64,000 nt of DNA. Source: Treponema bryantii. Lineage in GTDB: Bacteria > Spirochaetota > Spirochaetia > Treponematales > Treponemataceae. Where the stretch lies: NCBI RefSeq assembly GCF_900111035.1, contig NZ_FOFU01000009.1, forward strand, positions 62,001 through 126,000, given 5' to 3'. Position numbers and translations under genes: made by a program. The notes below the pieces were generated by a model that saw only the letters and a program-made list of their open reading frames with translations, was not told where the DNA came from and did not search any database. The number at the start of each line of letters is the position of its first letter. Position 1 is the stretch's first letter. Of the stretch, positions 25,191 to 33,726 are shown piece after piece.

Positions 25191-26276
25191 ATGGACGATC
25201 AGAATAATCCTGGCTACACAAAAATGATCTTCTATCTGCTTCTGTTTCTTTCAGTTGTGCTAGCTGGTTTTCTTTTGAAAACCATATCCTCCGTTATAAT
25301 TCCGGTTGTACTTTCTTTTATACTTTCGCTGGTTCTTCTTCCAATCATAAAGAAAGTCAACCTTAAAACCGGAATCCCATGGGTTGTATCTTCATTAACA
25401 ATCGTAATACTTTTTTTCGTTGCTTTACTTGGAATCACATCTATCTTAGTTGGAAGCCTTTCCGGAATTGTTGCTGAATATCCTAAATATGAAAGTAGAT
25501 TCATGTCTATTTTCCAGCTGATTGCCCAGAATCTTGATTTTGAAATAGATAATTCAAAGAGCCTTATCCAGAATCTCTGGACTTCATTAAAGGTTCGTGA
25601 ATATGCACAGAAAACCGCTGTAGCTCTTTCTTCAGGTGTAATCTCATTCAGCAAAACACTGTTTTTAATTTCTATTATGTCTGCGTTTATTCTCATTGAA
25701 ATGCGCCTTACAAAGCGTAAGATTTATTATGCATTTAAGGATAACCGCGAGAAAGTTTCAAGAATTTCTCATCAGATTGTTAATCAGACAGTAAGATACG
25801 TTTCCATCAAGTTCTTTATTTCACTTTCAACTGGTGTACTCAGTTTTCTTACAACCTGGCTTCTCGGATTGGATTTCCCAATTGTATGGGGATTCCTTGC
25901 CTTTATCATGAACTTTATTCCAATTTTCGGTTCAATCATTTCTGTAGGTTTAACTACCCTTTTCTCTTTGATTCAGTTTTATCCAAACTGGGGAAAAACA
26001 CTTTTTATTCTGATTTTCCTGACAGCCATAAATATGATTCTCGGAAATATTCTCGAGCCTCGTATTGAAGGTAAAAATCTTGGTATTTCTCCTGTGGCTA
26101 TTCTGATAAGTCTTTCTGTTTGGGGATATATCTGGGGATTTACAGGAATGCTTCTTGCAGTACCGCTTACTGTTATTATTAAGATTATCTGTGAGAATCT
26201 TGATTATATGAAAGGTGCTGCAATCTTCCTTGGAAATGATCCGCGGCAGTCTAACTCAAATAAAACAGCAGACTAA
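25191..26276 (+). CDS. AI-2E family membrane protein (TqsA/YdiK-like)
   Basis: 361 residues with about seven or eight membrane helices, the size of the AI-2E transporter/permease family. The N-terminal helices (FYLLLFLSVVLAGFLLKTIS) are followed by a long soluble segment and a conserved C-terminal half with FMNFIPIFGSIISV, NILEPRIEGKNLGISPVAIL and GFTGMLLAVPLTVIIKII, the family signature. Members are proposed to export autoinducer-2 or act as ion-coupled exporters; the substrate here is unknown. GGAGG precedes the ATG. Its stop overlaps the end of the convergent 26273 gene by 4 bp. Confidence 0.9.
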   Translation: MDDQNNPGYTKMIFYLLLFLSVVLAGFLLKTISSVIIPVVLSFILSLVLLPIIKKVNLKTGIPWVVSSLTIVILFFVALLGITSILVGSLSGIVAEYPKYESRFMSIFQLIAQNLDFEIDNSKSLIQNLWTSLKVREYAQKTAVALSSGVISFSKTLFLISIMSAFILIEMRLTKRKIYYAFKDNREKVSRISHQIVNQTVRYVSIKFFISLSTGVLSFLTTWLLGLDFPIVWGFLAFIMNFIPIFGSIISVGLTTLFSLIQFYPNWGKTLFILIFLTAINMILGNILEPRIEGKNLGISPVAILISLSVWGYIWGFTGMLLAVPLTVIIKIICENLDYMKGAAIFLGNDPRQSNSNKTAD

Positions 26277-27220
26277 TTAAACAGAGTACTTGTGGCCTTT
26301 TCATAGAGGAATCGTAAATCTTCTTCCTGAAGTGTTGTATAACGGAAATCAACACTGGAATAAAGGCCATCTGCACTGCGGTAGATTTTATTTACCAGGC
26401 TAGTTACAAAGATATCTCTTGTAAGAATAGGACCTCGTTTTATTGAGAAAGAAAGTTTAATTCCATACTCTTCATTTTCAAAGAAAGTACAGGAAGAAGT
26501 TTCCATTCCTACAACAAGTCTCTCATGATCAACAAATAGAATTGAAAAAGGTTTTACCCTGTTTTCCATTGCTTCCAGACCGGTTTTATGAGGTTCTGAA
26601 AGATATTTACAAACTGGAATAAGCTGAATACCATTTCCTGCATTTTTTTCCTGTTTTGCCTGTTCTACAAATTGCTCTAACAGCTCTTTTGCTTTTTTCT
26701 GATATTCCAGTGCTATTATTTTCCATACAGGTCTAACAAAGAGCTCAATACCTTCTGTTGGAATGCACTTAAGATTTAAATCACGGCGGGATTTGCAATC
26801 AAAATAAATCACAGAAGAAAAATCATAATCTGAATCTTCTTCAATATCTGCAATGCGTTCAATCTGATCAGGGATAGCAAGAGTGAGGCCCTTTTTAGTA
26901 ACTGTTACGGGGGAAATAAAATATAAGCCGACTCTATTGAAATAGAACTCAACCTTTACCTTTTTATTTGCAAAGTTTTTTATTGCCTGGGCAGGATTTT
27001 CAAGAAGAATCATTCCATCCTTCTTTACTTTCATATTTTCACTTTTTATTGCAACTGGAAAGATTTGAGAAGTCAGGGAGCGGATTTCACCTTCAAAGTC
27101 TTCTTTATCAGATGAAATATTATCTTCAATTGGAGTAAGAGTTACAGGAACATTTCCATCAATGAGATACTGAAGAACCAGTTCCCGTTCAATTCCTGTC
27201 AGTTTGTCGTGTTCCATCAT
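26273..27220 (-). CDS. Conserved protein of unknown function, possibly PilZ-like
   Basis: 315 residues, soluble, no signal sequence. The N-terminal part (DKLTGIERELVLQYLIDGNV) is followed by a beta-rich segment with KKVKVEFYFNRVGLYFISPV and a second with KSRRDLNLKCIPTEGIELFV. The alternation of an FNRVGLYF strand with an Arg-rich turn is reminiscent of two-domain PilZ/YcgR-like proteins, but the RxxxR and DxSxxG signatures of c-di-GMP binding are not clearly present, so this is weak. The ATG (27218-27220) lies inside the upstream lipoprotein gene by 32 bp with AGGTGG as SD, so the two are coupled. Confidence 0.6.
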   Translation of the reverse strand: MMEHDKLTGIERELVLQYLIDGNVPVTLTPIEDNISSDKEDFEGEIRSLTSQIFPVAIKSENMKVKKDGMILLENPAQAIKNFANKKVKVEFYFNRVGLYFISPVTVTKKGLTLAIPDQIERIADIEEDSDYDFSSVIYFDCKSRRDLNLKCIPTEGIELFVRPVWKIIALEYQKKAKELLEQFVEQAKQEKNAGNGIQLIPVCKYLSEPHKTGLEAMENRVKPFSILFVDHERLVVGMETSSCTFFENEEYGIKLSFSIKRGPILTRDIFVTSLVNKIYRSADGLYSSVDFRYTTLQEEDLRFLYEKATSTLFN

Positions 27221-27884
27221 ACTTTTGCCACCTGTCTATAGTAATCTGGTAGAATTCATTGTTTCCAGAAGAATTAAGAAACATTGTCATATCTATTGTA
27301 CCACAGTCTGCGTAAAAACGCACAGGAATCTGAATAAAATCCGGACCATTAAAAGGTTCACCGAAAAGCCATCTTTTAAAAGGTGAAGATTTGTTTGTTT
27401 TTAATTTTCCGAAATATTTTATCCAGCCTTCTTCAAAGTCTTTTAGGAAAAATACATAATTAAAGATATACTTTTTACTGAAATAAGAATCAGCTCCAAT
27501 ATGCCCTTCAGATGCAAAAGCCGTACAAAAAGTATTTACCTTCTCTTTTACTGAAACACGTAAATCTCTTGTATCAAGACTTCCAAAATCCTCAATTGAA
27601 GGATAAACAGGACGCTGATATGTTTTTGAGATTTTATATAAGTCTTTTGTATAAGGAACATCCGAACCTAACTGCATTGAACCACGGTTGATTTTCTTTG
27701 TAAGTCTTTCACCTTCAAGTTCCATGGTCCAGGTAATGTTCTGTTCCTTTTCTTTTACATTCTGTTTAATTGTATTATTTTCTGTATATACGAGTTTTGA
27801 TTCCTGTGTATTACTGCATGAAATGGTTAGTAAAGGAATTAAAAAAGAGAATATAAGAATTACAGAATTAAATACTTTTTTCAA
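27189..27884 (-). CDS. Treponemal lipoprotein, unknown function
   Basis: 231 residues when started at TTG 27882-27884. GGGAG lies 6 nt before this codon and gives MKKVFNSVILIFSFLIPLLTISC, a proper lipoprotein signal with Cys at 23; the upstream ATG would add 21 residues that spoil the signal. The mature part contains aromatic-rich beta segments (GWIKYFGKLK, FIQIPVRFYADCGTIDMTMF, FYQITIDRW) and no known motif. It is followed by the 315-residue gene with overlap, so a two-gene operon. A palindrome (27910-27928) covers its likely -10 region. Confidence 0.65.
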   Translation of the reverse strand: MKKVFNSVILIFSFLIPLLTISCSNTQESKLVYTENNTIKQNVKEKEQNITWTMELEGERLTKKINRGSMQLGSDVPYTKDLYKISKTYQRPVYPSIEDFGSLDTRDLRVSVKEKVNTFCTAFASEGHIGADSYFSKKYIFNYVFFLKDFEEGWIKYFGKLKTNKSSPFKRWLFGEPFNGPDFIQIPVRFYADCGTIDMTMFLNSSGNNEFYQITIDRWQKYDGTRQTDRN

Positions 27885-27909
27885 CAAAAACTCCCGAATA
27901 ATAAATTCG

Positions 27910-27928
27910 ATGCTAATTATATTAGCAT
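27910..27928. promoter_or_regulatory. Operator-like palindrome over the -10 of the 27884 gene
   Basis: ATGCTAA-ttata-TTAGCAT, a perfect 7-5-7 inverted repeat. A TATAAT-like hexamer on minus (27916-27921) lies inside it, about 32 bp from the start codon, so a bound repressor would block transcription. No regulator gene is adjacent. Confidence 0.45.
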
Positions 27929-27998
27929 ACTTTATAATCATCGTCATTAACAGAAGGCTAAATTTACCGTTTTTTTATATTTATTTTAGTGAACGATA

Positions 27999-28027
27999 TT
28001 GACACTTATGCGTATAAATGATATAAA
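27999..28027 (+). promoter_or_regulatory. Promoter of tRNA-Val
   Basis: TTGACA (27999-28004), 17-bp spacer, TATAAA (28022-28027), 25 bp upstream of tRNA-Val. Confidence 0.85.
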
Positions 28028-28052
28028 TTGAATATCAACTAACAGTTGTTTC

Positions 28053-28126
28053 GGGCAGTTAGCTCAGCTGGTACGAGCGTCTGGTTTACACCCAGAATGT
28101 CGGGAGTTCGATCCTCTCACTGCCCA
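28053..28126 (+). tRNA. tRNA-Val (anticodon UAC)
   Basis: 74-nt cloverleaf. Anticodon stem TCTGG/CCAGA encloses TTTACAC, anticodon TAC. Acceptor GGGCAGT/ACTGCCC, T-loop TTCGATC. Confidence 0.95.
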
Positions 28127-28131
28127 TTTAT

Positions 28132-28160
28132 AAGACTTGGTTTTACCAAGTCTTTTTTTT
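28132..28160 (+). terminator. Intrinsic terminator after tRNA-Val
   Basis: AAGACTTGG-tttta-CCAAGTCTT stem followed by a T-run, 5 bp after the tRNA. Confidence 0.92.
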
Positions 28161-28217
28161 ATTTAACGCAATTAAATTTTAAATAAAATATTAATAGAAC
28201 TTATTTTATTTTCATAT

Positions 28218-28223
28218 TATAAT
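28218..28223 (+). promoter_or_regulatory. -10 element 7 nt before the A2M start (candidate leaderless mRNA)
   Basis: Perfect TATAAT followed by 7 nt and the ATG at 28231. No Shine-Dalgarno lies between. The hexamer 17 bp upstream (TAGAAC) is a weak -35. Confidence 0.45.
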
Positions 28224-28230
28224 TTTTAAT

Positions 28231-31200
28231 ATGAAAAGTAAGGTATTCTATTTAATTACGTTTGTTTCATTTCTTTTTATTGGTTGCACACGCAATTCGA
28301 ACTATAACAGCCAGAGCGTTACAGATAGTTCACATATTGAATTTATCTCGCCATTTACAATTGGACGGCTTACTCCTGTTTCTATAAGTTTTATGGAAAC
28401 TCCTAAATGTCCAATTGGAGATGCTGTAGAGCTCTTTCCGAAAATAAAAGGTGTTTGGGAATATACAGATAATAAAGCAACTTTTATACCAGATGAACCT
28501 TACAAAGGTAATTCAAAACTTACACTTAAAGCTGATCTTGCTAAGCTTTTCCAGGATGGCTCTTCAATTTATGAAAGAAATTTCTATGTTGAAGAACCAT
28601 CATATGAAGTAACTTTTGATGAAGTCAGACTAAATGAAACAGGTTCTTCTTATACAGTTTCAGGAAATGTTTCAACAGATATTCCTGTTTCTGAAAAAGA
28701 AATTAAAACCATTCTTAATGCAAAGATGAAATTTCAAAATCAGGAAATAAATTGGAAAAAGACCGATACACCTGAAAAATGGAATTTTACAATTAACATT
28801 GATAATACATCAGATAAGGCTCAAGACCTTGAATTAAAGTGGTCTGGAAAAGCCCTTGGTATGTCAAATACAAAGGAAAAACTTTCTTCAGGAAAGAAGA
28901 TTATTTCACTCCCTGCAAAAACAGCCTTTTCTATTATTGATATCAATAATTCTAAAAAGAATGTAATTCTTGTAAGTTTTTCAAAAGCACTTGATTCAAC
29001 TCAGGACATTGCTTCTTTTATACGAACTTTAGATTTAAACGGAAAAAAGAAAACAGATTTTTCAACTTCAATTCATGGAAATACCTTATCATTATTCAGT
29101 GACTCAAATTGGTCAGATATTCAAACTGTAGCATTCGAACCTGGAATAAAAAGTTCTGAAGGAATTTATCTTGCACAGGCATCTCAAATTTCTTTGTCAG
29201 AAAATTGGGAACTTCCATCAGTTCGCTTTATGAATCAAAATGTAATTCTTCCAACTACACAAGGTTCTGTATTACCTATCGAAACAAGAAACCTTACTGG
29301 TGTACTTGTTCAGGTTTATCAAATTTACGAAAGAAACATTAATCAGTTTCTTCAGGACAATGAACTTGATGGTACAAGTAGAATTTTCAGAGTTGGAGAA
29401 CCTGTATGGGAAAAGAAAATCAACTTCAACTGGAATGATTCCATGCAGAATAAATATATTTCCCGTGGACTTGAACTTTCTGAACTTGTAAAAAAATATC
29501 CACAGGGAATGTATCACATAAGAGTTTCTTTCAGAAGAGATCAAATTAAATATAGACAAGCTGGTATGGATGACTATGCAGACTTACCAATGCCTCCAGA
29601 TACAATTGAAGAATACTCTATTCCTAATGAAAAAAGTAGCTGGGATTATTGGGAAAATAAATTAGACACAAGTACTTACTGGAGAAATAAAAACAATCCG
29701 TACCATCCAGCCTTTTATATTCCAAGCTATAATTCAGCAAATACCATTTCAAGAAACGTTCTTGTTTCTGATTTAGGTATTATGGCTAAAAAAGATTCAT
29801 CAAATACACTTTATATTACTGTAGCAGATATTAAAACAGCAAAACCACTTCCAAATGTAGATATTATAGTAAATAATTATGTTGGAAGTACTGTCAGCGC
29901 AGGAAAAACCGACAGTAATGGTAATCTTATTCTTCGAAATATTAAAAATGCATTTGTAATTACTGCTAAACAGAATAGACAAACTTCTTATTTAAAGATT
30001 TCTGCCGGAACAAATTTAAGCACAAGCCATTTTGAAATTGGTGGTGAAAAATCTGGTACAGGACTTAAAGGAATTATCTACGGAGAACGTGGAATCTGGA
30101 GACCTGGTGACAGTCTCTTCCTTACTTTTGTTCTACAGGATCTTACTAAAACTTTACCAAAAGATATACCTGTAACCTTTGAACTTCTTGATCCAATGGG
30201 ACGTGTAACTGATACTCAGTTATTAACAGAATCTGAAAATTACTTCTACCCTATTACAACTAAAACTGCATCTGATGCACCGACAGGTTTATGGACAGGC
30301 CGTGTATCTATAGGTGGAAACACATGGTCAAAATATCTTAACATTGAATCTATTGTTCCAAACAGACTTGCAGTTTCTCTTGAAACTACACAGAAAGTTT
30401 TGACTAAGAATAATAACTCATTCACATTAAAAGGTGCATGGCTGCACGGAGCTTCAATTCCAAATTACGAAGCTGATGTATCAGTGGCATTCTCAAAAGC
30501 AGAAACAAATTTCGATGGATATTCTGAATTTGTATTTACTAACTATGAAACTGATTTTGATTTCAACCGCAAGGAAATCTGGTCTGGAAAACTAAACTCA
30601 GATTCAGAAGCATCATTTAATACACAACTCAATGCTGGAAATAATCTGCCCGGTAAATTACGTGCAAATTTTGTTTCAAGAATTTATGAACCTTCCGGCA
30701 ACTTCTCTACACAATCAACATCAATGGAATACTCACCTTATGACCGATATGTAGGTATAAAATTACCAAAGGGTGATGCTACTCGAAACATGCTTCTTAC
30801 AGATACAGATCATACAGTTGATGTTGTTCTTTTAACACCAGAAGGAAAACCTGCAAACGATAGTAATCTCACTTATACACTTTATAAAATTGACTGGAAA
30901 TGGTGGTGGGAAAAAGATGCATATACAAGCGCAACTCATGTTTCATCACGTTACTACAGTAAAATTGCATCAGGACAATTATATACAAAAAATGGAAAAG
31001 GCTCATTTAAGTTCAATGTAAAATATCCAGAATGGGGTCGTTACCTTCTTGAAGTTCGGGATGGAAACTATGGCCATTGTGCAGCAAAAATTGTTTACAT
31101 TGACTGGCCAGGCTGGGCAGGACGTGCTCAGGAAGGTGGAACAGGAAGTGCCGCAATGCTTCCTCTTGCAGCAAGCAAAACATCATACACACCTGGTGAA

Positions 31201-33726
31201 AATGCTGAAATTACATTTACTTCAAATGCACAGGCAAGCGCTTATATTTCAATTGAAAAAGGTGGCCACATTATAAAAACACAGAGAATAGATACTGTAA
31301 AAGGCTCAAATATCTATAAACTCCCTATTACAAGTGACATGGCACCTAATGTTTATGTTCACCTTTCTCTTATTCAGCCACATATGCAGACTGCAAACAG
31401 TCTTCCGGTAAGATTGTATGGTATCATTCCTATAATGGTAGATGATCCATTAACGAAACTTTCACCGGTAATTAAATCTCAAGATACATTTGAACCAAAT
31501 AAGAAAGCATCCTTTACTGTTTCAGAACAGAATGGACGACCAATGACTTATACACTTGCAGTTGTTGATGAAGGCTTACTTGGTCTTACAAATTACCATG
31601 CACCGGCAATTAGAAGTGAATTCTATAAAAAAGAAGCTTCTGAAATTGTAAACTGGGATATCTACCGTTATGTAATAAATGCATATAGTGGAAAACTTGA
31701 AACACTGCTTGCAATTGGTGGTTCGGAAGATATTCTTAATAATGCAAAGAATAATGAGAACCGTTTTGCTCCAGTAGTAAGATATTTTGGACCATTTACA
31801 GTTAAAGCAAATGAAACAAAAACAACTGAGTTTGAAATGCCTTACTATGTTGGTGCTGTACGTGCAATTGTTGTTGCAGGTAATAACGGTGCTTATGGAA
31901 CTGCAGAAAAATCAGTTCCTGTAAAATCTTCTCTTATGGCTCAACCAGCATTGCCAAGAACAATGGGTACAAATGAAACTATTCAGGTCCCTGTAACAAT
32001 ATTTAATGGTGAAGACTTTGATAAAAATATTACAGTTACATTCTCTGCTCGAGGCATTATGAACTTTGCTAAGACAGAAAAAGTTAATATTCCTGCAAAT
32101 GGAAATATTGTTGTAAACTTTACTGTTGAAACTAAAGCAGCTGGCCATGTTCTGTTTGAAACAGTTGTAAAAGATGACAAGAATACCTCAAAATCAACAA
32201 TTCCAATGGAAATTGAATCAAGAGGTATACCTGTAGTTTACAGCAAGAGTTTCACTGTAAAAGCTGGTAGTTCAACAACTGTAAATACAGAAACACCATC
32301 AGAACGCGGTGGTGCAACTTTAAAAGTTGAACTTTCTACATTACCACAGATAAATCTTAACAATCGTCTTGATTATCTTATTCAGTATCCACATGGATGT
32401 ATTGAACAGATTACTTCAGGAGGATTCCCACAACTTTATATTTCTGATTTTGCAAAACTTTCACCAGATAAAATTAACGAAATCAAAGATAATGTAAAAT
32501 CTGTATTTGATCGTTATCCAACATATCAGACAGCAATTGGTGCAATGGGATATTGGCCTGGAAACAGTAATCCTCATTCATGGGGAACCTGTTATGCAAC
32601 TCATTTTATGATTGAAGCTAAGAATCATGGATATGAAGTACCAGAGTCTATATTAGAGCCGGCACTCAACTGGCTTACAACAACAGCTTCTGACTGGCAG
32701 TCAAACAGCTACAGTTCTGAATCTTCAAGTATTCAGGCTTACAGACTGTTCGTTATTGCACTTGCAGGAAAAGCTGACATTGGCGCAATGAACAGACTTT
32801 ATATGAGAACAGATCTATCTAAAGATGCGAAACTTCTACTTGCAGGAGCTTACTCACTGGCTGGAAGAAAAGATACTGCTTCAGATATTTTGAATGCATT
32901 CAGTCCATCTACAAATATCTTTAGATCTCTGGGAGATAGTTTTGATTCATCAATCCGAGAACAGGCAATGTATCTCTTTGTAAGCACACTTACAAATGAT
33001 AACTTCTCAACAAAAACTGACAACCTCGCAAAGAGCGTTGCAGAAACACTTGCTTCTGATAAATGGCTCAATACACAGGAAACTGCATGGTCACTCTTCT
33101 CTCTTCTGCCATATTATTCTGCAAAGAAAACTTCTGGAGGAAGTTATATTGTAAAGAATGATATAGCAGAAAGAACTGATACATTCACACAGGCTTCTAT
33201 TTCAGAAAATCTTCCAGTTTCATATAAGTTCCCTGGTCAGATGGTAACTATCCAGAACACCGGCAGCAATACACTTTATGGAACAGTAATTTGCAGCGGA
33301 ATGTCTGTTGCTGGAACAGAGTTTGTTCAGAATAAAGGAATCTCTCTTCAGGTAGATGGTATTAATAAGTTGAAGAACATTAAACCAGGTGAAGAAGTTA
33401 GTTTAAGAGTACAGATAGCAAATACAAGTTCAACAGAACTTAAGAATCTTGTATTGACAGTACCTATTGGAACTTGTCTTGAATTTGCAAATGAACGCAT
33501 TTCAAACGAATCCTACAGTTCATCAACTTATACCTATCAGGATATAAGAGATGATGTAATATATACATACTTTGATTTAAATAAAAACGGTACAGTTACT
33601 TTCTATTTTAAGGCAACCGCTGCCTATAGTGGAGATTTCACAATACCTGCAATTTATGCTGAAGCTATGTATGATAATAATATAAGGGCTGTTTATCCTG
33701 GATTTAAGGTAAAAATGCTTAAATAA
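28231..33726 (+). CDS. Bacterial alpha-2-macroglobulin lipoprotein with thioester motif
   Basis: 1831 residues. A lipoprotein signal ends LFIGC (Cys19). The body is a string of beta-sandwich macroglobulin domains; the A2M core (YFGPFTVKANETKTTEFEMP) starts near 1183. The thioester site is intact as PHGCIEQ with Cys1390, followed by a helical thioester-domain solenoid (FMIEAKNHGYEVPE) and a C-terminal receptor-like domain. Such proteins trap proteases that breach the outer membrane. The gene ends in TAATG with pbpC, the same pairing as yfhM-pbpC in enterobacteria, where PBP1C is thought to repair peptidoglycan. No SD is visible before the ATG. The sequence is close to the usual family length (about 1600-1900). 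Confidence 0.95.
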   Translation: MKSKVFYLITFVSFLFIGCTRNSNYNSQSVTDSSHIEFISPFTIGRLTPVSISFMETPKCPIGDAVELFPKIKGVWEYTDNKATFIPDEPYKGNSKLTLKADLAKLFQDGSSIYERNFYVEEPSYEVTFDEVRLNETGSSYTVSGNVSTDIPVSEKEIKTILNAKMKFQNQEINWKKTDTPEKWNFTINIDNTSDKAQDLELKWSGKALGMSNTKEKLSSGKKIISLPAKTAFSIIDINNSKKNVILVSFSKALDSTQDIASFIRTLDLNGKKKTDFSTSIHGNTLSLFSDSNWSDIQTVAFEPGIKSSEGIYLAQASQISLSENWELPSVRFMNQNVILPTTQGSVLPIETRNLTGVLVQVYQIYERNINQFLQDNELDGTSRIFRVGEPVWEKKINFNWNDSMQNKYISRGLELSELVKKYPQGMYHIRVSFRRDQIKYRQAGMDDYADLPMPPDTIEEYSIPNEKSSWDYWENKLDTSTYWRNKNNPYHPAFYIPSYNSANTISRNVLVSDLGIMAKKDSSNTLYITVADIKTAKPLPNVDIIVNNYVGSTVSAGKTDSNGNLILRNIKNAFVITAKQNRQTSYLKISAGTNLSTSHFEIGGEKSGTGLKGIIYGERGIWRPGDSLFLTFVLQDLTKTLPKDIPVTFELLDPMGRVTDTQLLTESENYFYPITTKTASDAPTGLWTGRVSIGGNTWSKYLNIESIVPNRLAVSLETTQKVLTKNNNSFTLKGAWLHGASIPNYEADVSVAFSKAETNFDGYSEFVFTNYETDFDFNRKEIWSGKLNSDSEASFNTQLNAGNNLPGKLRANFVSRIYEPSGNFSTQSTSMEYSPYDRYVGIKLPKGDATRNMLLTDTDHTVDVVLLTPEGKPANDSNLTYTLYKIDWKWWWEKDAYTSATHVSSRYYSKIASGQLYTKNGKGSFKFNVKYPEWGRYLLEVRDGNYGHCAAKIVYIDWPGWAGRAQEGGTGSAAMLPLAASKTSYTPGENAEITFTSNAQASAYISIEKGGHIIKTQRIDTVKGSNIYKLPITSDMAPNVYVHLSLIQPHMQTANSLPVRLYGIIPIMVDDPLTKLSPVIKSQDTFEPNKKASFTVSEQNGRPMTYTLAVVDEGLLGLTNYHAPAIRSEFYKKEASEIVNWDIYRYVINAYSGKLETLLAIGGSEDILNNAKNNENRFAPVVRYFGPFTVKANETKTTEFEMPYYVGAVRAIVVAGNNGAYGTAEKSVPVKSSLMAQPALPRTMGTNETIQVPVTIFNGEDFDKNITVTFSARGIMNFAKTEKVNIPANGNIVVNFTVETKAAGHVLFETVVKDDKNTSKSTIPMEIESRGIPVVYSKSFTVKAGSSTTVNTETPSERGGATLKVELSTLPQINLNNRLDYLIQYPHGCIEQITSGGFPQLYISDFAKLSPDKINEIKDNVKSVFDRYPTYQTAIGAMGYWPGNSNPHSWGTCYATHFMIEAKNHGYEVPESILEPALNWLTTTASDWQSNSYSSESSSIQAYRLFVIALAGKADIGAMNRLYMRTDLSKDAKLLLAGAYSLAGRKDTASDILNAFSPSTNIFRSLGDSFDSSIREQAMYLFVSTLTNDNFSTKTDNLAKSVAETLASDKWLNTQETAWSLFSLLPYYSAKKTSGGSYIVKNDIAERTDTFTQASISENLPVSYKFPGQMVTIQNTGSNTLYGTVICSGMSVAGTEFVQNKGISLQVDGINKLKNIKPGEEVSLRVQIANTSSTELKNLVLTVPIGTCLEFANERISNESYSSSTYTYQDIRDDVIYTYFDLNKNGTVTFYFKATAAYSGDFTIPAIYAEAMYDNNIRAVYPGFKVKMLK

